64,000 nt of DNA from NCBI GenBank assembly GCA_021464245.1, contig JADCRB010000032.1:980025-1044024 (forward strand). The letters are read 5' to 3'. A program made the translations under genes and the position numbers. Below, one piece after another: positions 24,685-37,034 of this stretch. This stretch comes from Carallia brachiata. Its lineage: Eukaryota; Streptophyta; Magnoliopsida; Malpighiales; Rhizophoraceae. How positions within the stretch are numbered: position 1 is the first letter of the stretch; every line of letters starts with the position of its first letter. The notes below the pieces were generated by a model. That model was not told the origin of the DNA. It saw nothing but the letters and a program-made list of their open reading frames with translations, and made no database searches.

Positions 24685-25311
24685 AAGCCCATCAATTTAC
24701 AGAGAATAAGGTTGAAGGGAAAAAAATTTTTAAAAAAAAAAACAAACCCCAAATGGCACAGACTGTGGGTATCTCACTCACTCAAGGAGGGAACAAAATG
24801 AAGGAGAACTGGCCCAAAAAGCAAAAGAACAGAGAAGAGAAGCCAAAACCCAAAAACCAACAAATGTGGGAGACACCAAAAAATTATATAATTGCAAGAA
24901 GAAAAGGCGTTAAAAGAATCTTAGAAAGGTGAACAGAAGACAAAACAATCAAGAAAACCCAGAAAAAGAATAACCCTTCAAACAAGAAAAAACACCAAGG
25001 AAACAAGAGAGAGAGAGAGGTTTCTTTTGGAAAGTTCAAAAACAGATAGAAAAATATAGAAACGGTCATGTGGAGATCCGAGATTTTGCCTCAACAATGC
25101 AAAGATTAAGAGAGAGAGAGAGAGAGGTGGGGGCGTGGGGAGATCGTGAGGGTGTGTTCTGCTGCACTATGTTCCACGAAGGCCAAGATTCGAGGACAGG
25201 GAAGGGATGCTTCCCAATTAGTGCAATATTTTAACAGTGCTCTTTTTTAAACGAACAGAGCAGCACACAGGACACGAAAGAAGAGACAGAGACAGAGACG
25301 GAGACAGAGAC

Positions 25312-25358
<47 letters not shown>

Positions 25359-25360
25359 AC
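24685..25360 (-). promoter_or_regulatory. CT-rich (GA-rich on plus strand) leader/promoter of RhoGDI
   Basis: Upstream of the RhoGDI start on the minus strand. It contains short GA runs at about 25,006-25,020 and 25,110-25,128, and a long GACAGA/GA microsatellite at about 25,276-25,356. Long CT tracts are common in plant 5' leaders and are bound by GAGA-factor-like BPC proteins. The binding here is inference. Confidence 0.45.
25276..25356. repeat. (GAGACA)n and (GA)n microsatellite
   Basis: Imperfect GAGACA units pass into an uninterrupted GA run of about 36 bases. Seen directly. Confidence 0.95.
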
Positions 25361-25813
25361 AGCTGAAGTTTGGTTGGATGATAGATAACCCATTGACCTC
25401 TTTCTCAAAAGGATATATATTATGATTGGAATATTGGAAACAAAAGCTGCTTAGGATTCAGTTATGGTTATCATCTTTGTTGTAACAAACTCTCTCTTTT
25501 TTCACTTTGGAGTATAAAGCACCTGCAGTTCTTGTACTTTTTTTACAGAACCCCTTAGACATTCTTCGCCTGTGTCGGTGATTCTTTTAGGCGATTAAAT
25601 TTTAATGATTATTAAAATAATCACATAAATTTTTTATTTTTAATTTTTTTAAATTTACACTAATTAATTGAGAGAAAGAAAAATAGTTAAAAAAATAGAG
25701 AGTTTAAATTTTTAACCTCACATTTACTGACATTTATCAATACTGTTTGAATTAAAAATTTACAGCAAATAGTCACATAATTTATTAAAAGTTAAATAAA
25801 TGTATATAAATTT

Positions 25814-25848
<35 letters not shown>

Positions 25849-28569
25849 ATTATTTTTTTACTGTATTAACTAAAAAATTTTTTTATAAAAAAATAAAATT
25901 TAGATCTAAATAAGTATTACCCTAAAATATAAAATATAAATATTATATAAAATTTCCTTAAAAAAATTTTGAATTTTTTGTTAATGCATTACAAAAAATA
26001 ATTATTATATTTATATGTGTATAAGGATGTGTGTACTTATTTTTTTCATTTAATGATCTAATGATATATATTACTTTAATTTTACTTCATAAATCTCACC
26101 AAATATTCTTCTTTTCAAAATTCAAATTTATCTTTGCCGTGTAGCACGCATCATTTGCTTTCTTGGTACATAAGAATTTGAAAGACAGAAGAAATTTGAA
26201 ATAATTTCCTTCAATTGATTTCCCTTTTATATTATGTTATATTTTCCTATACAATCCCCCACATAGGAATGAACGATAAATTTGTTCGAAAAAGGGGAAT
26301 GAACAATAAATTAATTTTTTTTATTCTGTGAACAATAAATTAATAATGATTGCAATTGGTTGCTATAAATGGAAATATCTGACGAGGGCCCAGACCCAAA
26401 GAGCCTTTTTTTTTTTTTTTTTTTTTGAGAAACCCAAAAAGAATGATGAAGTTTTTTGACCAAAAAAAAGAATGATGAAGTTAGATGATGCGAGAATGCT
26501 CCATCATAATGTTAGGTTGATCAATTATAATGTTCGATCAAATAATGTCCCCCTTATTTCAATTATGGGGATGGGTCAGACATGCTCTACCAAAACATAG
26601 TTACAGAATCTTGGAACGGTACACTTTTTCTCTTTTCTTTCTCTTTTTTTTTTCCATCTTTTTTATTGCTTTTTGGTCTATGAGCTCGTTTAATCATGCA
26701 TGCCATCCCAAAACCAAAGACCGAATATGCTATTCATTTAAGTGCTTCGATTTAGAAGTTCCAACACATGGAGGACGCCACAAAGATGGGGCGCACGAAG
26801 TGACGCAAACCTTTCTTTCTTTTTTTTTTTCTAAGGAAAAAAAAAGAGATTTAGGAAGCTCAACGCACAATTATTATTTGATTTAAAATAAAAATTTACT
26901 TTTCATACATGACATGTAACTAATCGAACTATATTTTAAAGTGTTAACAAATCATATTACTGTTTAAACTCAATAAGACACAATATTTTCTGTTAAATTA
27001 AGGAAATTGCTCGACGCGAGCCAGTGTGCTTGGCAAGTCGAGGAATCGCACATAAGGCAAGGAGTTAGTCAAATAACAGCAAATAGATCAACGCGAGGCA
27101 ATGCGGCTCTACTTGCTGAAGAAGCCCGTTGGGTTGACAGAACATAAATTTTGACAACAACGTTAATAACGGTAGAAAGGCGAAGATTTACATCCAATTG
27201 GGAGAAAAAAAAAAAGAAATTGTAAAGTCTACGAAAGTATACCCAGTAGTTAAAGATTTGACTTTTGATATATTTCACTTTAAATTTAAATCTCAGTTAA
27301 TACTGTTGAAGTCTTATGTAAATGAGTAACATAAATCTTATTGGCTATTATTGAAATTCTTACTGGTTATTATTAGAATATTTTCTTATTCTAAATCTCT
27401 GATAGTCTGGAGATACTTTTTGATCGTAAAATAGGAACACCCCTCCTCCCCTTAACTTTTTGTCACCAAACCAAAAAAAAAAGAAATGCAAACATATCTG
27501 ATATATATTCATTGATTTTATTTGCTGCAGATGTTTGTAATTTGTAAAGGGTATTTGTAAATTTTGTCAATGAACCAGAATTATCACATCATTAAATGGA
27601 TATTAAAGAGAAAACGTAGAGACGAGGTAGAAAAGCTAAGCCCGGGGTCGAAATGCATCGCGAAACGTTGGAAAACAGGAATATTTTAAAAGGTTTATAT
27701 AGCATATCGGAAAGGATAGCTTGATTATACTTATGTATAAAACAATGTTTACCTTATACATCACAAAATAAAAAACTCAAAGAAGATCTTGAGCACATCT
27801 TTTAGGATAGTGATGAGCACGCTCCAGTTGATACATCTTTTAGTTTATTTCTTTTGCATCTATATTCACTCCGTTTCTATATTTTCTAACAGAACACAGC
27901 ATAGCAGATGGAGAAGGATATGGCATTATGGTCTTCCAACCCATGCAATATCGTATCATATTTACTTCTGGGGAGCAAATAAGCTGAATATATATTCATA
28001 CTTTAATGAACAAAACTACGTGGACATGCTTATTACTTCCGGCAAATATTTATGAAGTGAGCAGACTAGAATTATGTTAAGTCAGCTTCCGAATCACGGC
28101 CTCTGCTTTTGCACCAACTGAATATTCTGTCAAGGGGAAACTGAAATCACTAGATCAAACAGCAGTTATACAGCTCAAGGGAGTATGTGAAACAAGCCTT
28201 CTGTATCTTTTGTTATGCGTCTGTCCTTTGCAAACTCACTTAGTTGAAATATATAGAGAACAAATCAAAGGATATAGCAAAAATTGATAATAATCATGAT
28301 CCATGCATCCAATTTTCTGAAACGAAGGCTTGCTTTTGAGAGAAATTGAACGGACTTTTTTTTTCCATATGGGTCTCAACATCCCAAAACGGGAGAAAAA
28401 TTAGATAAAAGAAAGTACAGTTTGGACCCAACAAAGATTTGTAGAATGATGGTATCATAAAACTGCAATCTACAGAGCCATGCATGGCAGTTTTGACAAA
28501 GTGTGTTCTCGACAAATTCAACCAGAGGCTGCGATGATGATGAAGTGATATCAAAACAGAAATCAGTAA
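25361..28569. other. Intergenic DNA without a gene
   Basis: AT-rich. Contains a CA/TA microsatellite at about 25,814-25,848 and a poly-T run at about 26,407-26,426. Reading frames at 26,530-26,886 and 27,789-28,055 have no recognisable domain. The right end likely holds the 3' untranslated region of the next gene. Confidence 0.5.
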
Positions 28570-30670
28570 TCAGTCACTTCCCCATTTTCTTATAACTCGC
28601 TCTTTGGCAGAAACATGAACATGAACTTCCTTCTTCGATGAATCAGCAAAATCAACAGCACCATCTGAAGCCGTCTTTCCCAGTATTCTTGATGATATAT
28701 AAGTGATCTCATTTCTCATCCCTCGCAAAGCATACAGCAAAGGGTTGAACACAAAGGCAAGCATCTTTTCGCCTTTTGCAGCTACAAGATACTTCAAACA
28801 CAAATTACCCTTTGAGACACAGCCCAGAAAAGAAGATAATTTCATGAACATCATTGTGGAAGAGTTAAAATTTCTTACAATAAAAGTAATGCCTAAGACA
28901 GCAAGACTTGCTTGCTGAGCTTCTGCCCAAAAATTGTCATCATTGGACCAGCCAAATCTTCCACCCCATCCAAACCAACCTCCTCGCCCAGAATCCCCTC
29001 CTCCGCCTGCTTCCTCTCTCTTTTTGATTTCCTTGTTCCACTTCTCAAATTCATTTTTCTTTCCTACAAGTGCACTTTCCAAAGCTTTTTTAGCTTGTTC
29101 CTGACACCATAAACATGAAAGAAATACTCAACGGCGTGGAATGCATTTGATTTCAAAGTCAATCATTCATTGCACCCTTCATCACAAATAGGTAAATGAA
29201 GCCAATTCTAACACCACACAGACAGTGTTTAACAAGATCCAAAGGCAAGTTGAAAATCATGGCTCGGTGAAAGGATGCAAATGGTTAGTTTCTCACACTC
29301 CCTAATTGCCAATAGTTAGCCAGCAAAGTTTTCACAATAAGGTCTCTTGGTGGCCTTATTGTACTCATATGGTGTGTAGGTTGCCACAGTATCGTAAGCA
29401 AGGAAATGGACTAATTACATTTCCACCATGTTTGACGTTCTATAACGTTATAGTTAGTTAACATCATTCACCATCTTGTCCAACTGAGATTCATATTACT
29501 GCTCGGTGCCAAGAAATTTCCATGTCATCAAGGGAGGTTAATCAAACATTAGTAAGTAGTTTTAAGCACAAAAGTATTTGTCACAACTCAACTCTCTGGA
29601 GTCTGGAGACTTGGCATTTGGCGAGACAAAAGGACTATTGGAACAGCCACATTAGCAAAGCTTCGAACGACAGAATCTCTTCTCTAAAAGCATCAAACAC
29701 GTTAATAAACACCTCTCAATGTAGTGAATGATCAAAGTTGCTACAACAAGTCCGCAATTCTATATTTTAGCCTAGCCATCATGACTCTCTCTAACACTTC
29801 AGATTAGCAGAAAACACATAACTGTATACACAATTATGAACCACATCCTGACATCTATAAGCTAAGATATATAATCAACACCCAGAAGGCCAACAGTGTT
29901 TCATTGAACATCAAAGACTGTTATACCCAGTCCATTTAATGAATACAGAGAAAATCGGAAAATTCAATACAAGGTACATTTCCATTGGAGCAAAGGACAC
30001 TCCTTTCTAGCCGAATCAACGAAATGCTCCAAGGATATTGCACTGGCAGCCCCGTTATGCTCTTCCATTATAAAAAGGTGGAAACACCCCCAACCCAACG
30101 ATTTTCACATTAAGTAATACTATATGGCTTCAGATAGATGGCGACATCTAAAAAGTTTTTTATTTTAAATTTTCTATAAATTCAATTATCCAAGGACTTA
30201 TACCTTGAAGCTCCTTAAGTGAAACCACCAAGTTTTTTCCTTTTACTTTTAAACAGAACGTCCTTGACAATTACAACCAGAACCCTAAAGCAGCCAAAAG
30301 GGGATATGGGTTTTTGAAGTTTTTGTGTTTCCAGGCAAACCCATTAACCAGACCAGACCCCATTAGACTTTACACCACAATTTTTTAAGCCGCCCCATCA
30401 AAAAGGGTTGCACCCAGATTAGAAGCAATTCATCCAGCAATCAAACAAGAAACGCAAAGAAACGATCGAAAGAAGAAAACTTTGTTGTACCTCTCTGCTA
30501 TTGCCCGAGAGAAGGCAAGTGAACTTGCCGTTGCATCTGAGCTCCTGCTGCTGCAGAGTAGCCCAGCGCTGCTTCTCGTTTTGTTTGCGGGTCCTGTCGT
30601 TGACCCGGAGGCCATCTGGTTCGGTTCGGGCCGAGGATTGGAAAGGGTTCACGTTAAGAATTTGAGCCAT
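28570..30670 (-). CDS. Conserved plant protein of unknown function, glycine-rich linker and membrane segments, 207 aa
   Basis: Three exons on the minus strand: 30670-30491, 29100-28880 (or 28879) and 28791-28570; the large intron 1 is about 1.39 kb. Each exon is a whole number of codons and no frame break is seen. Residues 1-60 are charged (NVNPFQSSARTEPDGLRVND, then RTRKQNEKQRWATLQQQEL). The next part, EQAKKALESALVGKKNEFEKW, is helical and coiled-coil-like. Then comes a Gly/Trp-rich linker (RGGWFGWGGRFGWSNDDNFW) and two hydrophobic stretches (SLAVLGITFIYLVAAKG and MLAFVFNPLLYALRG). The end is charged and closes with ERVIRKWGSD. The composition suggests a small membrane-associated protein. 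I recall the type as conserved in plants but do not know a function. Intron 2 is only 87 bp, in frame and free of stops. Confidence 0.8.
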
Positions 30671-33600
30671 GGTTAACGCACCTCCGCTGATTTGGAGCTT
30701 AATAAATCTCTCTCTCTCTCTCTCTTTTTCTTTTGCTTTTTTTTTCCTTGTTTTTCAGTTTTATTTTATGTTTTCTTACTTTTATATTTACTTTTGTTCA
30801 TAATTTTAAAGCAACGATCACATTTCTAAGGATTGAATTTCGAATTTGTAGATTTTTTTATTATAAATTTATAAGTCGAACGATATTAAAAATATATCAA
30901 TAAATAAAAAATTAAGGCTTGAATCCTTCAATTTTCTTATTATTTCCCCTTCTCCCCATTTTCAGTTGGTCTAAATGTAAAAATTTAAAAAAAAAAATTT
31001 TTTTCTTTTCTTGTTTACTCAAACAAGTTTTTTTTTTTCCATTTTGTTAGTCAAGTGGTCTAATTGTTAAGATGTATTACACAGTGGAATTCGTATAATG
31101 GACCAAAAATTTATAAATTCTTCGCAAGTTTTGTTATTTCATGACGTAAAATTGATTAGATTAGGAGAAATTCGTTCGAAAATTTTTACTTTTTTAGATT
31201 CTAGGATACTTATCTCAAAAAGTTGAAATTTTTTTTTTTTGAGTTTGAAAAAAGCCAAACTCGTTATTTTATTGTTTTTTATAAAATTAAAATTTTAAAT
31301 TAAATAAGTTTTATTTTAAAATTTAAAATATAAATTTTACATAATATGTATTTAAATTTTTTAAAAAAATTTATTAAAAAATAATAAAACATTTTTTTGA
31401 CGTAAAAAAATAATAAAATATTAACGTTCAGTACAAGGACCGATCAAATACAGATGCCCAACAAGTAGTAAAAATAATGACAATTAGATTATGGCCCAAT
31501 CATTTTAATAAAGTGTCTCGTAGCAAAAATAATAACAATTTTAGACGTAATTAGTAGCAAATATAATCAAATGCTGATAATTAGCAGGATGATAGAATTT
31601 AGACTAGCGTCATCCAGTTGATGACGATGCTTAATTGACCGTAGTTTTTTTTTTTTCTTGAACAAAAAAAATATTTTATTACGAATATATTGATTATTGA
31701 ATATGCAGATCGAGATTAAAAAATACTTAATATGTGTGTCTCATTCAATCTAACCTATAAAAATGGACCCTCCACCTGAATATTATTAAGTCCAAGTAAG
31801 CATTCCTTAAATCGATCACAGCTATTATCGAGTTTAGAATTAATTCGCATGCGCATAATTAAACTAACAGTAAAAGAAAGTCATTACTTTTAAAAATCAA
31901 TACTGTGACTCAAACCTGAGTTATAAATAAGAGAGATATGTCAAATAATTCTCAAATTATTATTTCAAGTGATAATTAACTATTTTTGGTTGGCTACCTG
32001 AGAAAGTAATTAATCATAAAATAGTAAATCGATCGAATGATATTTTCGCTCTCAATGTAAATGATAATAACAACTCCGAACAACTAATATAATTTTGAGA
32101 AATAAAATTAAATATTCTTTTTTTTAACATAGAAAATAATTTATTATTAGTATGTAGGTTATTGGATATATGGACCAAGATTAAAGTTATCTATTCGTTC
32201 TCATTTAATTTCTTTTAAATTGAAGATCTGCCACCAAAATACTAATAAGGCTGCGTCATAATAATCTTACCCATTTTGTGAGGAAAGTGACGACAAAAAA
32301 AATTTAAATTTAAGTTAATACGGAAAAAAACTCACTAATTTATCACTAAATTATTATTTTAAGTAATCAAATTAATTATTCTCCTAAAAACTAATTATAA
32401 CAGTTGGATTGTTGCGATGATAACAATAAGTAGTTCACTGTGATTTTGTTAGTTTTACCATAACCAGACTTAAAAGAAATATTTCATTAAAAAATATCAA
32501 ACTAAAATAGGATGTAAAAGGTCATTAACCCCAAAAGCATATATATATTTTTATTTGACCCAAAAAGAAAACCTCTAAACCAAAAATCCCAGTGCAGTTG
32601 AGCAACCCTCACCGATCCTCATCCAACGGTCAGCTATCAAGAATATGAAACTCAAATGTGAAATGACCCTTATGCCCATGACATGCCTAGTCTCTGCCTT
32701 CTCCGCCTCTCTAGAGAGCGGAGGAAAATGCTGCGCAATACAGTAAATTCCCTCCCCAAGTGCTTTCTATCCGCCCGTGGGGACAAGAGGACGGCGTGAA
32801 TTTAATTCACGTCTTTAAGCTCTTTTCCCCTACTCTTTTCTCATATTTTATGATTTTAAATCTTATCTATTTAAATTACTAACTTTATCATTTTTTTTAT
32901 TCCCTTTATTATTATTATTTTTTAAAAATTCACTTTTTTTTTTGATGAAAAAACAACCTTCTTAATTTTTTATTTAAAAAAAAAAACAAACTGCCGGCTG
33001 CCAACCTGCATCTTCCTAGTTACATCTACGTCCCACATTTATTTGCCCATCTTGAACACACGGCCAAAAAAAATAAAATAAAAAATGAAGGAAATTAATA
33101 CTAAGAACAGAGAAAATAATACGTTGGCAAGGAGAAAATAATTCTACATTAAAAATAAAAGAAAATGATAATTGGAGGGAGAGGAATTAGAACTCCGAAC
33201 CAAGGATGGGCATAATATTTTTTTTTAAACATATGTTGTCTAAAACAATTATGATCGGCTCTCTTTTCAGGTCAACTCTTACATTGCGGTTTGAGGGGGA
33301 GAAAAGAGAGAAAAGTAAGAAAATTAAGATAAATTGTTATATTTAAAAAATAAAAAAGAGAAAAATTTTTAATTTTCTTAATTTTTTTTACTTTACTAAA
33401 ATCAGTCCTTCCAAAAATAAGAAGAAAATTATTAGTTCATGTATTACATTTTACTAAATAACTCAATTATTCTTCATATAATTTAAAATTACTATTTTAC
33501 CTAAATAAAATATTTTAATAAAATTTATTATAAATGATAAAATTATTATTCTAATACATTTTATATTCCTCTCTCCTACTTTTCACATTTTGTCAAATAA

Positions 33601-34364
33601 AAAAATTTATAATTTTTCTTTTTTTCATCAACTCTTTTCAAACATAAGAGATGATAAAAAATATTTTTCTCTTCTAATGATCATCTCCTCTATTTTTTTC
33701 TCTCTCATTCAAGAATTTTATCTAAATATAATGATAGGGTATAACCCTCAGCCCTTTCTATATCAAGACTTTAATGTTGTGTTTGGTATCCAATAAAAGC
33801 AAAAGAAAATATAGAATGGGGAAAAAAATATAACCATTATTATATCATTTTTTATTATATATTTTTTATCTATTAAAACCATTTACTTTTTTCACAACAA
33901 TTTTTTTATTTCACAATTTTCTCTCGTATTTTTTTATCATTGTCATTCTCACATATTTTTCATCGATTTAAACATTTTTTTAATAAAATTTTCTTTCTTA
34001 CAATTTTCTATCTTCCCAATTTCTCATAATCCAAACACATCATCAATTTAAAAGAAAAAAATTCTAAGGACACCACTAAGTAGTTGTCCATTAAAAAGAT
34101 ACTAAATAATTATTATTATACAATACATTTAAAAAAATATATAACTGATAAATAAAAATATACGAGACAAAAAAAATATATAATATATCTGATAAAATTA
34201 TACGATATAATATAAAAATTATAATAAAAATAATAAAATAACAAAAAAAATTTCTTATTTACTGAACAGCTATAAAACATTCTTAACAAATAAATAGGGT
34301 TGTTTTCCAAAATTTAAAACGACCTCTGTTAAAAATTGAACGTGCGGCTTTTCGTGGGGCATTA
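30671..34364. other. Intergenic DNA without a gene
   Basis: Upstream of the divergently placed SWIB and unknown-function genes. It has a CT run at 30,710-30,727 next to the start of the minus-strand gene, poly-T tracts, short palindromes at 32,700-32,722 and 32,793-32,813, and a possible small MITE at about 33,773-34,045 with GTGTTTGG ends. No supportable coding region. Confidence 0.5.
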
Positions 34365-34382
34365 TTGTCATTGGCGCTGTGC

Positions 34383-34580
34383 TCAAAATTCAAATCAAAG
34401 GGAAGAGAGGGCCAAAGAGAGAGACAGAGACAGAAGGAGAGAGATAGACAAGAAATAGACAGAGAAAGAGACAGAGAGAGCGAGAGAGAACAGTGCAGGG
34501 GGCTTAGAGAGAGAAAGAAAGAAAGAAGACAGAACCGTTTGTGTCCGTTAGATATATTTGAGAGAGAGACAGAGAGAGAA
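34383..34580 (+). promoter_or_regulatory. GA-rich 5' leader of the SWIB gene
   Basis: About 200 bases of GAGA/GACAGA-rich sequence lie directly before the ATG at 34,584. Purine-rich leaders of this kind are common in plant regulatory genes and resemble GAGA-factor target sites. The stretch has no stop in the frame of the gene and carries an in-frame ATG at 34,365. Confidence 0.5.
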
Positions 34581-34583
34581 GCC

Positions 34584-37034
34584 ATGGTGTCGGACCAGGA
34601 GATAGCGAAAGGGGTAGAGACAGTGCTCCGTCAATCGGACCCCAACGCCGTCACCTCCATTAACGGCGTCGTTCAGCAGCTCGAGGCCAAGCTAGGGTTA
34701 GACCTCTCCCACAAGGCCGGTTTCATTCGCGACCACATCAACTTTCTCTTCCGCTCCCATCCTCCGGCGCCGACGACCACCACCGCCAACGCCGCCACGC
34801 AGCCACTGCAACCGCAGGCCCTTCATATCTCCCAAAAGGACCATTTTGCCCTCCAGCATCACCCCCAATTCCAACAATTCCCTCCCCATTTTACCCTCCA
34901 CCACCCCCACCCCCACCCCCACCCCCACCCCCACCACCACCAACAACAACAACAACAACAACAACCGCAGGTATTTTCTCAGGACTTTAACTTCCGCCAG
35001 CAGCCGCCGCCTCAGCAAGCGGCGTCGCAGCCTCAGCAGCCGCAGCAGGACACGAAATTCCAGGTCTCTTCCCAAAATGCCGCCTCTGTCCCTCCTGCTA
35101 TTCCCAAAGAAAGGTGAAGTTTTTATTGTTTTTTTCTTTGTTGGTTAAAAGATTTTGTAGATTCCTCTTCTGGGTTCGCTTTGAATTGTCCAAAATGCCT
35201 ATAATAGGTTTTTGTTGGGTCCAGTTTTAAGGTTAAGGGCATAATTTCAATCTAGGCTTTTAGCTGTTTTTGATTGCAAAGTTAGGGTTTTCATTAGGGT
35301 TCGCAATTTCTTTTTTCTCCTTTGTTTCTTTATTTTTTTTTTTCCCCCTTTTTTTTGCTCTAAAAGGCGTAGAATGTAGTTTTGCCTATTAGGAATTGGT
35401 GTTTTCGGCAGAGAGAGTATATCGTTACCTTATGCAAAATTTAACGTAATTTTTTTTTTGTAGTACATTGGTAAAGCTCATAATGGAAGGTTTAACGTTT
35501 CTAGTTATACAACTGCTGCATTATGGTTCGTAATTAAGAATAGTTTTTCTTATGCAATTCCGATGTCTCTTTTTCGAGGAGCTCAGGGGACAACTTTAGC
35601 AGCAAGATTGTGCTTGATCTGTCTGTCTTTAAATTTGCTGAATTTACAGGACAAGGCTCGAGGAAGCAAAATCTTTTTTCGTTTATCACCAAATTCAGAA
35701 TAGCTCTATACTCGTTCTGCGAGACATGTCATCTGCTGTTTTTTGCCTTCAGATAATTACACTGGACTCCTCCAACACCCTTTTTCCTTTTAATTTTGAA
35801 TCAATGGTAGGATGGATGTCAAGGAATTTAGTGTCAAATTTTTAAGTTGGGATTAGCACTACAAGTCAAGTAGTCCACATTTACAGTTTGTTATATACTG
35901 GTATTGACTCTTATTAGTTCTATCTGGCGACTCTATGTCAAGTTGCAGTATAGTGGCATCAATTTTGATGGTTTTTCCCCAACTATTTGCTGCAGCGCTC
36001 CTGTTGGAGCTAAACGAAGAGGTGGCCCGGGTGGGTTAAACAAAGTTTGTGGGGTTTCACTTGAGCTTCAGGCTGTCGTTGGTGAGCCAGCCTTGCCAAG
36101 GACTGAGGTACTCTAGGGCATGAGTTCTTCTTATCGAGCTTATCTCTGAATTTGTTGATTTGTTTGTGGTGATGTTGAATCCATTGTTCATAATTTAAAG
36201 AACTCAGCTTTACTCAATACAGATTGTGAAGCAATTGTGGGCATACATCAGGAAAAATAATCTCCAAGATCCCACTAACAAGAGGAAGATAATTTGCGAT
36301 GATAAGCTGCGTGTAGTGTTTGAAACAGACTGCACTGATATGTTTAAGATGAATAAGCTGTTGGCCAAACATATCATCCCACTTGAACCTACAAGTATGT
36401 TATTTGGCATTGCAGACAGCATATTTTTGTTCTCCATCAACTTAATTCTTTTCAAATATTATTTATGATGGATGCAGAGGAGTCTGCTCAAGCTAAACGT
36501 GCAAAGGTGGTAGTGGAGTCCAGAACTGAAAGTGCTGAACGAGGTCCACCTCTTGTAGTCATATCTGAAGCGCTTGCCAAGTTTTTTGGGACTGGAGGCA
36601 GGGAGATGACCCAGATGGATGTATCCAGACGCATTGGGAGTACATAAAAGTTAATAATTTGGAGGTGGGTAGGGAGTGTGCACCTTTTTATTGTTTTTTT
36701 TCCCCATTATATTTTTAAATCATTTCATTAATTTATCGTCACATTGCAGCATCTGTGTGGCAAGCATTTTAATTTCTTAATTTATTGTGTGTGTGAGTTC
36801 TGCTGTACAAAAGTCTCTATCTCTTCTTTATATTCCTTTTCCTTACACACACACACACACACTGAGAAGTGAATTGACAACTAAAGTTTTATGCTTCTGC
36901 TTTTTTAGGACCCGTTGAATTCCATGGTAATACTGTGCGACGCAAAACTTCAGGAGCTTTTGGGATGTGAAAGCATTTCTGCTGTTGGAGTTGAAGAGAT
37001 GTTAGCACGCCATCATCTATTCAAACGGTCGTGA
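34584..37034 (+). CDS. DEK_C plus double SWIB/MDM2 domain protein, 5 exons, one frame break
   Basis: A likely nuclear chromatin or transcription factor of the SWIB (BAF60b) type, similar in layout to yeast UAF30. Exons: 34584-35113, 35996-36107, 36223-36394, 36478-36664 and 36909-37034, giving about 375 residues once one missing base is allowed for. Residues 1-55 form a DEK_C domain (VSDQEIAKGVETVLRQSDPN). A low-complexity region follows, with a His-Pro run, eight Gln and further Gln/Pro. The first SWIB domain spans exons 2-3 (QLWAYIRKNNLQDPTNKRKI and MFKMNKLLAKHI). The second spans exons 4-5 (LAKFFGTGGREMTQMDVSRR, then DPLNSMVILCDAKLQELLG and MLARHHLFKRS). One T is missing at 36,633-36,635 inside the second domain. 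As written, the frame ends at 36,647 and deletes most of that domain. Confidence 0.88.
36845..36862. repeat. (CA)n microsatellite in SWIB intron 4
   Basis: Nine CA dinucleotides close to the 3' splice site of intron 4. Seen directly. Confidence 0.9.

Noticed and set aside
32700..32813. Two short palindromes near 32,701 and 32,794
   Set aside because: Short (8-12-bp arms) and without context; compatible with chance.
33773..34045. Possible small MITE with GTGTTTGG-type ends
   Set aside because: Ends pair only over about 10 bases and no target duplication could be found. Mentioned only in the region note.
34698..35075. 125-codon minus-strand frame opposite the SWIB gene
   Set aside because: Arises from the repetitive His/Pro/Gln-coding DNA; the sense frame has the DEK_C domain.
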